Shown here: positions 1 to 7,695 of the stretch, one piece after another
How positions within the stretch are numbered: position 1 is the stretch's first letter
How the letters are laid out: every line of letters starts with the position of its first letter
NCBI RefSeq assembly: GCF_005116665.1
Contig: NZ_SWCJ01000008.1
Coordinates: forward strand, 62,001-126,000
From: Ferrimonas aestuarii
GTDB taxonomy: Bacteria > Pseudomonadota > Gammaproteobacteria > Enterobacterales > Shewanellaceae
Direction: 5' to 3'
Length of the DNA stretch: 64,000 nucleotides
The notes under the pieces: model-generated
Databases searched by the model: none
Seen by the model: the letters and a program-made list of their open reading frames with translations, nothing else
Told to the model about the DNA's origin: nothing
Made by a program: the position numbers and the translations under genes

Positions 1-30
1 GAGCTGCGTCGCCGAGGCTATCAGAGCTAA
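1..30 (+). CDS. C-terminal tail of an upstream gene (partial)
   Basis: The first 30 bases read as nine codons ending in TAA (ELRRRGYQS). Only the end of the gene would be inside the window, so no function can be given. It lies 42 bases before the receptor gene on the same strand. A hairpin (arms 1-12 and 32-43, one mismatch) surrounds the stop codon. The frame is short enough to be chance. Confidence 0.3.
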   Translation, partial: ELRRRGYQS

Positions 31-72
31 AGCGGCGCAGCTCTCACGGTTTAAGATGAAAGGACAGTCAGT

Positions 73-2706
73 ATGAAATCCCAACCAACCTTTAAGCTCG
101 GACAAGCTGCAGTGGCAGTGCTGGCGGCACTCTCTAGTGCACCGGCCTGGGCGGACGAACAACAACAAACTAACGCCGACGATTTCCCTGTAGAGCGCAT
201 TGTGGTGACTGGCCGTTTGCAGCGCACCGCCTCTGAAGTAACCGAAGAGCGCCGTGAATCCCCTCAGGTAGCGGATTTGATGGGCGCTGACCAAATTGCA
301 CGAACCGGTGACAGCGATGCCGCCTCGGCGCTGCGCCGTGTGACCGGTTTGACCCTAAAAGATGGCAAGTTCATCTACGTTCGAGGCTTAGGTGAGCGTT
401 ATTCTTCCACCTCGCTGAACGGTGCATTGGTGCCATCTCCAGATCCGACGCGAAGCGTGATCCCGCTGGACATGTTCCCAGCCTCCATCATTCAGTCGCT
501 GTCGGTACAAAAGTCTGCGGATCCAACCAAGTCGGCCACCTTTGGTGGTGGTCACGTGGACATCCGCACTAAGGCCATTCCCAATGATACTTTCTTCAAA
601 GTCTCCGTAGGTGGCCAGTACAACAGCCAAAACTCCAATGACCGTCTGGCGGCGCCCGGCGGTGGTGACGACTGGTATGGCGAAGATGACGGCACGCGCG
701 CCATGCCGTCGAGTATCAGCAATGCCTTCAATACCTACGGCGGCGTGTCGGTGACCGACATCTTCCGAGTGGTGGGGGATGCCGACCAAGCTCAGGCCAT
801 CAATCAGCAATTGGCGCTGGACATGAACCGAGACAACACCATCTCGGCCCACGATACCGATCCGGGCTTTCGTGGTTCACTGGCGTTCGGCGACAGTTAT
901 GATCTGGATACCGGCAGCGATTACATCTTCGGTTTCATGAGTGGCCTGTATTACAAGCGCCAGTCTGAAAACTATGAAAAAGAGGAGTATGAGCTGGTCA
1001 ATAAGCAGGGGGATCTCAACTCCAGCTCAGTAGTGAAGGGCACCGATGACATCGTGCAGTGGTCCGCCATGTGGAACATGGGCTTAGAGCTGACCGAAGA
1101 TCATAAGATTGAAACCTTCACCACCTACCTGCGGGACACCTCTGACGATGCCAGCATCTCTCTGGATGAGACTCTGGACACCATCAACGAAGACCAAGCC
1201 TTGCAGCGCTACGCCATCGATTACGAAGAGCGTACTCTGCTGAGCAACCAGATCCGTGGTGAGCACTTCTTCCCCTACTTGTGGGATCTGGAAGCGCGCT
1301 GGCAGTACACCGATGCTCGTGCTGAGCGTTATGCTCCCAATGAGCTGAACTACAAATACTCCGTGGTTGAAGGCGCCGATGGCCAACTTGTCAGCCGCAA
1401 TATCGCTCGTCGCTCCGATGCCGCCGTGTATCGTTACAGTGACCTTGAGGACGATACCGAAAACTACGGCTATGAGTTCACGCTGCCCATCGAGTTTCGC
1501 AATTCGGTACTGCGCCTAACCGGTGGTTACAACTACTTTGAGCGAGCTCGTGAGTCCTACTCCACCCGTTTGAGTTTTGATGCCAGCCGTTATCAAACCG
1601 ACAATCTGATTGGTGAGTTTGATGAGGTGTTCAGTGACGCCAACATTCAAAACCCAGACAACGGTTTCGCCCTGCTGGACACCACCTCAGAGACCGACGA
1701 TTACATCGCTGCGCAGATGATCGATGCGGGCTTCTTCGCCTTTGACTGGAATTTTGACGACGTATGGCGCATCACCGGTGGTGTGCGTTACGAAGATTTC
1801 CGTCAGGTGGTGTTGCCGCTGACTCAAGAGGGCGAAGTGTCTGATGAAGGCGGTCGTAACGACATTGTTGATTACGCCCGTGCCGAAGACGATTGGTTCC
1901 CCTCCATTGCTGCAACTTGGAATTTCAACGATGAGATGCAGCTGCGCCTAGCGTACAGCATGACTTTGGTGCGCCCCGATCTGCGTGAAGTGGCTCCAGT
2001 GCGTTTCCAAGATCCGGTGACCGGCTTTGACATGGTGGGCAACTCGGCGCTGCAAAGCTCTGACATTCAAAACTTCGATCTGCGTTGGGAGTGGTATCTG
2101 GAGTCCGGTAGCAACCTAAGCCTAGGCGGTTTCTATAAGCTGTTCGATGCGCCAATTGAATCGGTACAGGTGGTGACAGAGCAGGATACCCTGCTGACCT
2201 TCCAAAACGCCGAAGATGGTTGGATCTACGGCGTGGAAGGGGAGTTCTACCAGCGCCTTGGGGTGTTTAATGAAGACAGCGAGATTCTCGACGGCTTCTT
2301 TATCGCCGGTAACCTGACCCTGTCGGACTCGGAAATTGAGATTCGCCCGTCTGGTAACATCGACCCGACTAACACCAAGCGCCGCATGACCGGCCACTCT
2401 GAGTACGTGGCCAACTTCCAGGTGAGCTTTGACTCCCCAGATGCCATGCACTCAGCTACCTTGGTGTACAACGTCTTTGGTGAGCGCATCGCCTACGCGG
2501 GTACCGGCGGTTTGGACGACGTGTATGAGCAGCCGTTCCACTCATTGGATTTCACCTACAGCTTCTATCCTACTGACTCCAGTTCGCTGAAGCTGAAGGT
2601 TAAGAATCTGCTGGGTCAAGACAGCGAGTATGAACAGGAAAATCATCGGGTGTTCTGGAAAGACTCTGGCACTGAATACACCCTGACGTTTGCCTATCAG
2701 TACTGA
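73..2706 (+). CDS. TonB-dependent outer membrane receptor
   Basis: An 877-residue outer membrane receptor with the usual order of parts. A signal peptide ends near APAWA (residue 27). A TonB-box-like stretch (ERIVVTG) lies near residue 42. The plug domain spans about residues 60-170 (YVRGLGERY, LNGALVPSPDP, SVQKSADPTKSATFGGG). A long beta-barrel ends in aromatic residues (TFAYQY), as expected of a BAM-inserted barrel. Such receptors import large or scarce ligands across the outer membrane using TonB-ExbB-ExbD energy. The substrate cannot be read from the sequence. It converges on a metal-transporter/MarR operon and shares a bidirectional terminator with it, which is weak context only. The start has an AGGACAG ribosome-binding site about 60-66. 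Confidence 0.9.
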   Translation: MKSQPTFKLGQAAVAVLAALSSAPAWADEQQQTNADDFPVERIVVTGRLQRTASEVTEERRESPQVADLMGADQIARTGDSDAASALRRVTGLTLKDGKFIYVRGLGERYSSTSLNGALVPSPDPTRSVIPLDMFPASIIQSLSVQKSADPTKSATFGGGHVDIRTKAIPNDTFFKVSVGGQYNSQNSNDRLAAPGGGDDWYGEDDGTRAMPSSISNAFNTYGGVSVTDIFRVVGDADQAQAINQQLALDMNRDNTISAHDTDPGFRGSLAFGDSYDLDTGSDYIFGFMSGLYYKRQSENYEKEEYELVNKQGDLNSSSVVKGTDDIVQWSAMWNMGLELTEDHKIETFTTYLRDTSDDASISLDETLDTINEDQALQRYAIDYEERTLLSNQIRGEHFFPYLWDLEARWQYTDARAERYAPNELNYKYSVVEGADGQLVSRNIARRSDAAVYRYSDLEDDTENYGYEFTLPIEFRNSVLRLTGGYNYFERARESYSTRLSFDASRYQTDNLIGEFDEVFSDANIQNPDNGFALLDTTSETDDYIAAQMIDAGFFAFDWNFDDVWRITGGVRYEDFRQVVLPLTQEGEVSDEGGRNDIVDYARAEDDWFPSIAATWNFNDEMQLRLAYSMTLVRPDLREVAPVRFQDPVTGFDMVGNSALQSSDIQNFDLRWEWYLESGSNLSLGGFYKLFDAPIESVQVVTEQDTLLTFQNAEDGWIYGVEGEFYQRLGVFNEDSEILDGFFIAGNLTLSDSEIEIRPSGNIDPTNTKRRMTGHSEYVANFQVSFDSPDAMHSATLVYNVFGERIAYAGTGGLDDVYEQPFHSLDFTYSFYPTDSSSLKLKVKNLLGQDSEYEQENHRVFWKDSGTEYTLTFAYQY

Positions 2707-2722
2707 TAAAATACCTTGAAAT

Positions 2723-2759
2723 AAAACGCCGCAAACTCATTGAGTTTGCGGCGTTTTTT
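2723..2759. terminator. Bidirectional intrinsic terminator
   Basis: Perfect inverted repeat with arms about 2724-2739 and 2741-2757. It has an A tract on the left and a T tract on the right, so it can stop transcription from both the receptor (plus) and the marR gene (minus). Confidence 0.9.
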
Positions 2760-2777
2760 AATATTGGAAAAGTTGAG

Positions 2778-3194
2778 TTAAAACTCGCGGTTCATCTTAG
2801 TCAGGCATTGCAGCAGCAGTTTTTGCTCCTCCTCACTTAAGCTAGTAGTGATGTCAGCGGTGAGTTGATGGTGCAACTCATCGTGCTGCTGATACAGGGT
2901 TCGGCCCTTGTCGGTGAGATCCACCAAAATTGAGCGTCGATCCGACTGGTGGGGCCGCCGTTCTACCAGTTCTGCCGCCACCATCTTATCGATTTGCACC
3001 GTCAAGGTGCCGGTGGTGACCGCCAATTTTTCCGCCAACTCTTTCATTCGCAAGGCACCGTGTATGCCCAACAGTTCGATGGTGTGAACCTGCGCCAAGG
3101 AGATGCCGACATCTTTCACTACCGAGTGCTCCCAAGAGGAGAGCTTCTCGTAGAACTCGATGATGGCGTGATTGAGTTGATGGATGTGCGGCAT
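2778..3194 (-). CDS. MarR-family regulator, possible AdcR/ZitR-like metal sensor
   Basis: A 138-residue winged-helix repressor of the MarR family. The recognition region is about residues 48-72 (MKELAEKLAVTTGTLTVQIDKM) and the wing contains SDRRS near residue 84. From memory of streptococcal AdcR, several likely metal ligands line up: H37 (AdcR H42), and H104 and H108 in QQHDELHHQL (AdcR H108 and H112). E22 or H23 could stand for AdcR E24. This suggests zinc or another divalent metal as effector, but the alignment was made by eye. The gene lies 19 bases downstream of a His-rich transporter gene on the same strand, so the two form an operon. The promoter carries a double palindrome, which predicts autoregulation. 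Ribosome-binding site AGGTTCC precedes the start. Confidence 0.85.
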   Translation of the reverse strand: MPHIHQLNHAIIEFYEKLSSWEHSVVKDVGISLAQVHTIELLGIHGALRMKELAEKLAVTTGTLTVQIDKMVAAELVERRPHQSDRRSILVDLTDKGRTLYQQHDELHHQLTADITTSLSEEEQKLLLQCLTKMNREF

Positions 3195-3213
3195 AGGAAC
3201 CTGTTTTTAAACG

Positions 3214-3960
3214 TTAACCAAGGTAATCAGCGTAGATGGTGTAGCTGCCGAACAAAATAGTCAAGACACCAACGCTGCGCATAATGGCAGGTTCGATCCA
3301 AGATTTTTGCAGCTTCCGCATGGCGCTCGTAGCTTTGAAGATGGCGTAGATCACCAGTGCCATGCTAACGCCGGTGCCTAGGGCGTAGATGGCAAATACC
3401 GCCACCGAGTTGATCCAACTGGCAGAATTGAGGGAGTAAGAATACATCAGTGCGACCGTGGGGCAGGGCACAATCATGTTCACAAAACCGATGGTTGCCA
3501 AACCAACTAGGGTGACGTTTTTCTTATCCAATTTCGGAGCATGGCTGTGTCCATGGCAATGGCCATCCTTGTGGCAGTGGTCGTGCTCATGCTCATGCTC
3601 ATGATGATGGTCATGGTCATGGTCATGGTCATGGTCGTGAGAGTGCAGCAGGTGTGGCCGCCAGATAAGAATGGCACCCAAAGCGATGATGATCACCGCC
3701 GTAACCCAGTCAGTGATGGTCAATACCGATTCAGGCAATCCCGTTGACAGGAGTCCCAACGCGAGGCCAATCGCCAAACAGCCCAAGGTGGTACCGAAAA
3801 TGAAGGCGCTGGTGAGGGAGAATACCCGTTTGCCATCTTTACTGCCCGCCACAAAGGGAGCCAAAACCAACCATGAGTGACCACAAGGGTTCACACCATG
3901 CACCAATCCCAGCACCAGGCTGCTTTGCAGTGCCACCATAAACAGAGTATCGAATTCCAT
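3214..3960 (-). CDS. His-rich divalent metal transporter (UreH/TauE-SafE/RcnA-like)
   Basis: A 248-residue integral membrane protein with about six membrane segments, split by a cytoplasmic-type loop of alternating His and Asp/Glu (near residues 107-142). The N-terminal half carries LVHGVNPCGHSW and the second half NMIVPCPTVALMY, which are typical of the UreH/nickel-cobalt transporter group. His-rich loops of this kind bind Ni, Co or Zn in RcnA and related carriers, so the substrate is probably a divalent metal. The direction of transport is not shown. The start was set at 3960 (MEFDTLF) because the longer frame would translate through the operator. It is first in an operon with the MarR regulator. 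A hexanucleotide tandem repeat encodes the His-Asp run. Confidence 0.8.
   Translation of the reverse strand: MEFDTLFMVALQSSLVLGLVHGVNPCGHSWLVLAPFVAGSKDGKRVFSLTSAFIFGTTLGCLAIGLALGLLSTGLPESVLTITDWVTAVIIIALGAILIWRPHLLHSHDHDHDHDHDHHHEHEHEHDHCHKDGHCHGHSHAPKLDKKNVTLVGLATIGFVNMIVPCPTVALMYSYSLNSASWINSVAVFAIYALGTGVSMALVIYAIFKATSAMRKLQKSWIEPAIMRSVGVLTILFGSYTIYADYLG
3584..3641. repeat. In-frame hexanucleotide tandem repeat encoding the His-Asp/Glu loop
   Basis: Tandem copies of a 6-base unit (GCTCAT three times, then GGTCAT four times, with variants at the edges) lie inside the transporter gene. On the coding strand they give His-Glu and His-Asp pairs. A unit of six keeps frame, so slippage would change the number of metal-binding residues without breaking the gene. 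Confidence 0.85.
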
Positions 3961-3976
3961 AACATGCCCATTTGTT

Positions 3977-4020
3977 TTGATTATCAAACTACATTGTGGA
4001 TCAAGTAGTTTGATAATCAA
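3977..4020. promoter_or_regulatory. Double palindromic operator upstream of the metal-transport operon
   Basis: Two 15-base arms, 3977-3991 and 4006-4020, are perfect reverse complements 14 bases apart. Each arm itself contains an 11-base palindrome, TTGATTATCAA or TTGATAATCAA. This looks like two MarR-dimer sites. They begin 16 bases before the transporter start and overlap plausible -35/-10 elements on the minus strand. The downstream marR gene is the obvious candidate regulator. Confidence 0.8.
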
Positions 4021-4199
4021 AGTAATGGCTTGAAAATGATCGGAAAAAGAGAGGGCTGAAGTGAAAAATGTGATCTGAACTTGGTTTGCGACTCTGAGAG
4101 TCGAATCTTGCTCTTGTTGTTGCTAAAGCAGCAAAACCTTGGTGTTTAGGCACAGGCTCTCTGGGTATACTGGTGGTTTTCTCCCTAAGAAGATCTCCC

Positions 4200-4670
4200 A
4201 TGACTCCAGCCGTTAATCTGGCTAAAAAGGCCAAAATTGCATTTGAACTTCACCAGTATCAGCACGATCCCAATGTGGCCTCCTATGGAGAGGAAGCGGC
4301 TTCGGCCTTGGGTAAGGATCCCCGTCAGGTTTTCAAAACTCTGTTGGCGGCAGACGATGCTGGGCAGCTTTATGTGGCGGTGGTTCCCGTCTCGGGAAAA
4401 CTGGATTTAAAAGCGCTGGCCAAAGTGGTGGGGGCCAAGCGGCTTAACATGGCGGATCCTAAGACCGCCGAGAAGGCCACCGGCTACCTAGTGGGCGGCA
4501 TCAGCCCCCTAGGGCAGAAGAAGCGACTTAAATTGACTTTGGATAGCAGCGCCTCTGAGTTTGATACCATCATGGTGTCGGCAGGGCGCCGTGGTTTGGA
4601 GATTGAGCTGTCGCCTCAAGATCTGCTGTCGTTGACTCAGGGCAAGGCGGCGGCCATCGCACTGCAGTAA
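4200..4670 (+). CDS. ybaK: Cys-tRNA(Pro)/Cys-tRNA(Cys) deacylase YbaK
   Basis: A 156-residue YbaK/ProRS-INS-superfamily protein. These cytoplasmic enzymes edit tRNA(Pro) wrongly charged with cysteine. Recognisable features are the N-terminal TPAVNLAKKAKIAFELHQY, the conserved QVFKTLLA near residue 43, VPVSGKLDLKALAK near residue 66, and the C-terminal GLEIELSPQDLL. The length matches E. coli YbaK (159). The start at 4200 was chosen over an in-frame codon at 4173 because AAGAAG lies about 10 bases upstream and the family begins with M-TPA. It is a single gene, divergent from the metal operon and convergent with yegD. Confidence 0.9.
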   Translation: MTPAVNLAKKAKIAFELHQYQHDPNVASYGEEAASALGKDPRQVFKTLLAADDAGQLYVAVVPVSGKLDLKALAKVVGAKRLNMADPKTAEKATGYLVGGISPLGQKKRLKLTLDSSASEFDTIMVSAGRRGLEIELSPQDLLSLTQGKAAAIALQ

Positions 4671-4693
4671 CGATGGCCACGAGTGACTAGGCG

Positions 4694-6058
4694 TTAACTG
4701 AAGATTCGGCTGGCCCATAGGGTTAAGCCGGAGGTGACGCTACCAAAGTTATCACCGCTCACCATCGGTTTTTGATAGCGATCTGCCAAAAACGCTTTGA
4801 TAAAGGGCGCGTTGGCGCTACCGCCAGTGAGATACAGAGTATCCGGCTCACATCCCGCCTGAGCCATGACATCGTCACACAGGTAAGCGATGCGGTTAAG
4901 CAGGTTTTGTGAGGCCTGAGTAAACTGAGATTGGGTCACGTCCGCGGTCAAATTGGCTTCGATGCAGCCCAGATCCACCTGAGTTTGAGGTTGCTCGCTT
5001 AAGGCAATTTTGGCCTGCTCCGCTAAGGCACTTAGCTGAAAGGTCATGTGTTGTTGCTGCACCTTAATCAGTCGAGATACCGTTGCCAGTTCCGGTTTTT
5101 GCTGCAGCTCCTGCAGGAACTTAAGCATATCCTTGCCGTAGAATCGGGTTTGAGCGCCAATGCTGTTGACCTCCGCCGCATCAAAGAATGGCTTGAGCGG
5201 AATGGTGCGGCCATTGCTGTCAACCAGGCCAGCGCCCAGAGTTGGCATCAAGGTGCGCACATTCAGGGTGATGTCAAAATCATTACCCCCGATTCGTTCG
5301 CCGTTAAAGCCTAAGATGCGGCGCTGCTGATCGCTTTGCTGGGCCAGTTTAGGCCCCATCTCGAGCATGGATACATCCGAGGTACCACCGCCAATGTCCA
5401 CCACCATGACGCGCTGAGGGCGCTCAAGTTGCATCTCGTAGCTGAGCCCAGCCGCCACAGGCTCATAGAGAAATTCCACCTCTTTGAAGCCCACGTAACT
5501 GGCGGCGCGAGATAGCACATCCAGTGCCTGGCGATTGCTGTCTTCGCTGTTAAACCCCTGAAAGTTAACTGGGCGACCAATCACCACTTTTTCAAGATTA
5601 TCAATTCCGGCTTGTTCCGCTTGGCTGCGCATCTGCCACATCATCGCAGCAGAGATATCTTCAAACATCTGCTGCTGACGGGTGGTAACGCCACTGGAGC
5701 CTAAGAACGATTTGGGGCTGCGCACGTAGTAACAGTCGGCGGGGTCTTCTAGGTAGAGCTCTAAGCCGTGGTGGCCAAAAGCGACCTCATCTCCGTAACC
5801 ATCTAACTTGGCTTCGCTACCAGCGCGCAAACTTGCGGTGAGAGCCGTGGAGCGAGCTAAGGCGTAGGCGCGATCCAGCCCTCTCGGTTTTAATTGGCGG
5901 TATAGCCAACCGCAGATCATCTCTGGGTTGGGGGCCCACAGGCTGGAAAGCATGTAGTTACCGTGGTCCGGCAGGGCGACCACCTGGGGCTTATTGGCGT
6001 GAATGGTGCCTAGGGCACAGTTGGCGGTGCCAAAGTCGAATCCGGCAAAAGCGGCCAT
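4694..6058 (-). CDS. yegD: Hsp70-family protein YegD
   Basis: A 454-residue protein with an actin-like Hsp70 ATPase domain. The phosphate-1 motif is GFDFGTANCALG near residue 5. The phosphate-2 region VMVVDIGGGTSDVSM lies near residue 200. The adenosine motif YLTGGSANAPFIK lies near residue 415. The substrate-binding domain of DnaK is missing, as in E. coli YegD (450 residues), so it is a complete member of that short subgroup rather than a truncation. Function is poorly known. The start at 6058 follows GGAGCTTCTTT; the longer open frame upstream lacks family similarity. It is transcribed away from the PhyH gene. Confidence 0.9.
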   Translation of the reverse strand: MAAFAGFDFGTANCALGTIHANKPQVVALPDHGNYMLSSLWAPNPEMICGWLYRQLKPRGLDRAYALARSTALTASLRAGSEAKLDGYGDEVAFGHHGLELYLEDPADCYYVRSPKSFLGSSGVTTRQQQMFEDISAAMMWQMRSQAEQAGIDNLEKVVIGRPVNFQGFNSEDSNRQALDVLSRAASYVGFKEVEFLYEPVAAGLSYEMQLERPQRVMVVDIGGGTSDVSMLEMGPKLAQQSDQQRRILGFNGERIGGNDFDITLNVRTLMPTLGAGLVDSNGRTIPLKPFFDAAEVNSIGAQTRFYGKDMLKFLQELQQKPELATVSRLIKVQQQHMTFQLSALAEQAKIALSEQPQTQVDLGCIEANLTADVTQSQFTQASQNLLNRIAYLCDDVMAQAGCEPDTLYLTGGSANAPFIKAFLADRYQKPMVSGDNFGSVTSGLTLWASRIFS

Positions 6059-6257
6059 AAAGAAGCTCCAGTCAAGCTGAAAAAGGGCAGCAAGACTAAC
6101 GATCTCTTGGTAACAACTCAAGGGCGATTTTGCCCTGTTATTGTGAAATTGCATCAAGATAGTTGTTTTGGTGGTGGAGGTTTTGACCTGTCTACAGGTG
6201 TTACCTAGATACTGTGGTATTTTTGTTGCTGTTGAGCCTTTGCTAAGGAAGCTGTTA

Positions 6258-7049
6258 ATGAATCTAAAGCAGATAAGGTCGTCATATTGCCAGCATGGAT
6301 TTGCCAAATTTACGGGGTTTTCTGGAGATAAGGAGATAGCCCAATTAACCGAGACGCTCATGCGTTTTCATCGGAACTGGTGTGTTGCCAATTTGGAGCT
6401 ATATCAGCAAGGTGCAGTCAATTCGGCCTATTTGACTGGGACTCAGCATCTAACCTTGGCCGAAAGAAGTGTTTTGTTTGATTTCATCGGTTCCCACAAA
6501 GTGATGGAACTGGTGCAAGCGCTGCCGCTGCTTAAGCCTGCGTTTATGAATACTCAACTGTTTTTCGATCCTGTCAATGGCGCCCAGAGCAACTACTGGC
6601 ATCGAGATCCTCAATATCACCTGAACTTGCAGCAGCAGCGACAGGCGCTCAGTGGTCCAGAGGTAATTCATCTGCGTTTGGCGCTCAAAGATGAACTTGG
6701 AATTGAGTTGGTGCCCGGTAGCCACCGAAACTGGGACAATGATGAGGAGTTGGCGGTGCGACAGCAGGTGGGAGGCCGATCAAACAGTGAGCCGTTATCT
6801 ACGGGATTATCCCTGCCTTTGCAGCGTGGCGACCTACTTATCTTTTCCGCTAACATGATCCACCGCGGTTTATATGGCAATCAGCGTTTGGGCTTCGATA
6901 TGCTATTTTGTGAGGCCTTGCCGGAGCTGCTCAAGTTCGCGGATGCCAACTGTTTACCCAGTGAGGCTCATCTGCAGCAACTGCAAGCTCCCATGGCATT
7001 TTTAAACACCCTCAACGTTAAGGGGCGCGGCGATTGCAAGCCTGATTAG
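6258..7049 (+). CDS. PhyH-family Fe(II)/2-oxoglutarate-type dioxygenase
   Basis: A 263-residue protein of the phytanoyl-CoA dioxygenase superfamily. The iron-binding facial triad is visible as HRD (H115, D117) in NYWHRDPQYH and a distal His (H202) in NMIHRG, followed by Arg 211 in NQRLGF for the 2-oxoglutarate carboxylate. The GIELVPGSHRNWD stretch is typical of the family. These enzymes hydroxylate varied substrates, and the sequence does not reveal which one. The start at 6258 has AAGGAAG eight bases upstream. It stands alone between yegD and a lipoprotein gene. Confidence 0.85.
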   Translation: MNLKQIRSSYCQHGFAKFTGFSGDKEIAQLTETLMRFHRNWCVANLELYQQGAVNSAYLTGTQHLTLAERSVLFDFIGSHKVMELVQALPLLKPAFMNTQLFFDPVNGAQSNYWHRDPQYHLNLQQQRQALSGPEVIHLRLALKDELGIELVPGSHRNWDNDEELAVRQQVGGRSNSEPLSTGLSLPLQRGDLLIFSANMIHRGLYGNQRLGFDMLFCEALPELLKFADANCLPSEAHLQQLQAPMAFLNTLNVKGRGDCKPD

Positions 7050-7091
7050 CGTCGTGTCGTCGATTGAACTGAATCCAATACCGAGGTAACA

Positions 7092-7628
7092 ATGAATCGA
7101 GTAACAACCGCGTTTGTTCGAGCATCCACTTTCGGGGTCGCGCTGACGATGATACTGGGGTGTGAGTCGACACAATCACCGGCGTTATGGCCATCAGCAC
7201 CCACAACAGATGAGGCGTCTGAATCACTGGTTAAGGGGCAGTTTACCCAAGCGCTGACCCCAGAGCTGATTGTGGTAGCCAACGAGGTCTCTTGGGAACC
7301 AAGAAGCATTGGCAGCGTTAGCCTGCGCCTGTATCAGGTGGCGAATCCAAACTACCCCTTTGATCAGTTTGTGACCGGCACGATTGTACCCCGGGACGGC
7401 ACCATCGTGGCTTTGGAAGCGGTAACCTTAGAACAGAGTCCAGTCATGGTGTTGATCACGCAAAGTGCAGGCTCTGGCGGTTATTTAAATGGCATGCTGT
7501 TTGAGTATTCTGGGGGCGCCTTGACCCAAATTACTGAGTCCTACGGTCATCAAAGTCGAGAAGCGCTAATGGCAGCGCTAGAGCGTAAAATTGGAAACGC
7601 AAAAGTAAGGCAGATATCAAAAAACTAG
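7092..7628 (+). CDS. Hypothetical lipoprotein
   Basis: A 178-residue protein with a lipoprotein signal (hydrophobic stretch followed by LTMILGC, Cys near residue 24) and about 150 soluble residues. I do not recognise the family. The mature part has a beta-rich look with GSVSLRLYQV and GSGGYLNGMLFEYSGG, so a periplasmic globular domain is likely. It lies 42 bases after the PhyH-family gene on the same strand, so the two could be co-transcribed, and it is followed by a terminator. GAGGTAAC precedes the start. Confidence 0.8.
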   Translation: MNRVTTAFVRASTFGVALTMILGCESTQSPALWPSAPTTDEASESLVKGQFTQALTPELIVVANEVSWEPRSIGSVSLRLYQVANPNYPFDQFVTGTIVPRDGTIVALEAVTLEQSPVMVLITQSAGSGGYLNGMLFEYSGGALTQITESYGHQSREALMAALERKIGNAKVRQISKN

Positions 7629-7660
7629 AGGAACGGCGCCAGTACTAGCAGTAGTTCTTG

Positions 7661-7685
7661 AGAGGCGCAGAGTGCGCCTCTTTTC
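7661..7685. terminator. Intrinsic terminator
   Basis: GAGGCGCA and TGCGCCTC form an eight-base stem with a three-base loop, followed by TTTT. It lies between convergent genes (lipoprotein and ldhA). Confidence 0.8.
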
Positions 7686-7695
7686 ATCGCGGCAA

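Noticed and set aside
388..852. 154-codon minus-strand frame inside the receptor gene
   Set aside because: It is a shadow of the strongly supported TonB-dependent receptor and has no family features.
3584..3641. Short tandem repeat as a possible CRISPR or phage element
   Set aside because: Six-base units without spacers, fully inside a coding gene.
3541..3747. 68-codon plus-strand frame rich in Met and Val
   Set aside because: It arises from reading the hexanucleotide repeat of the His-rich transporter on the wrong strand.
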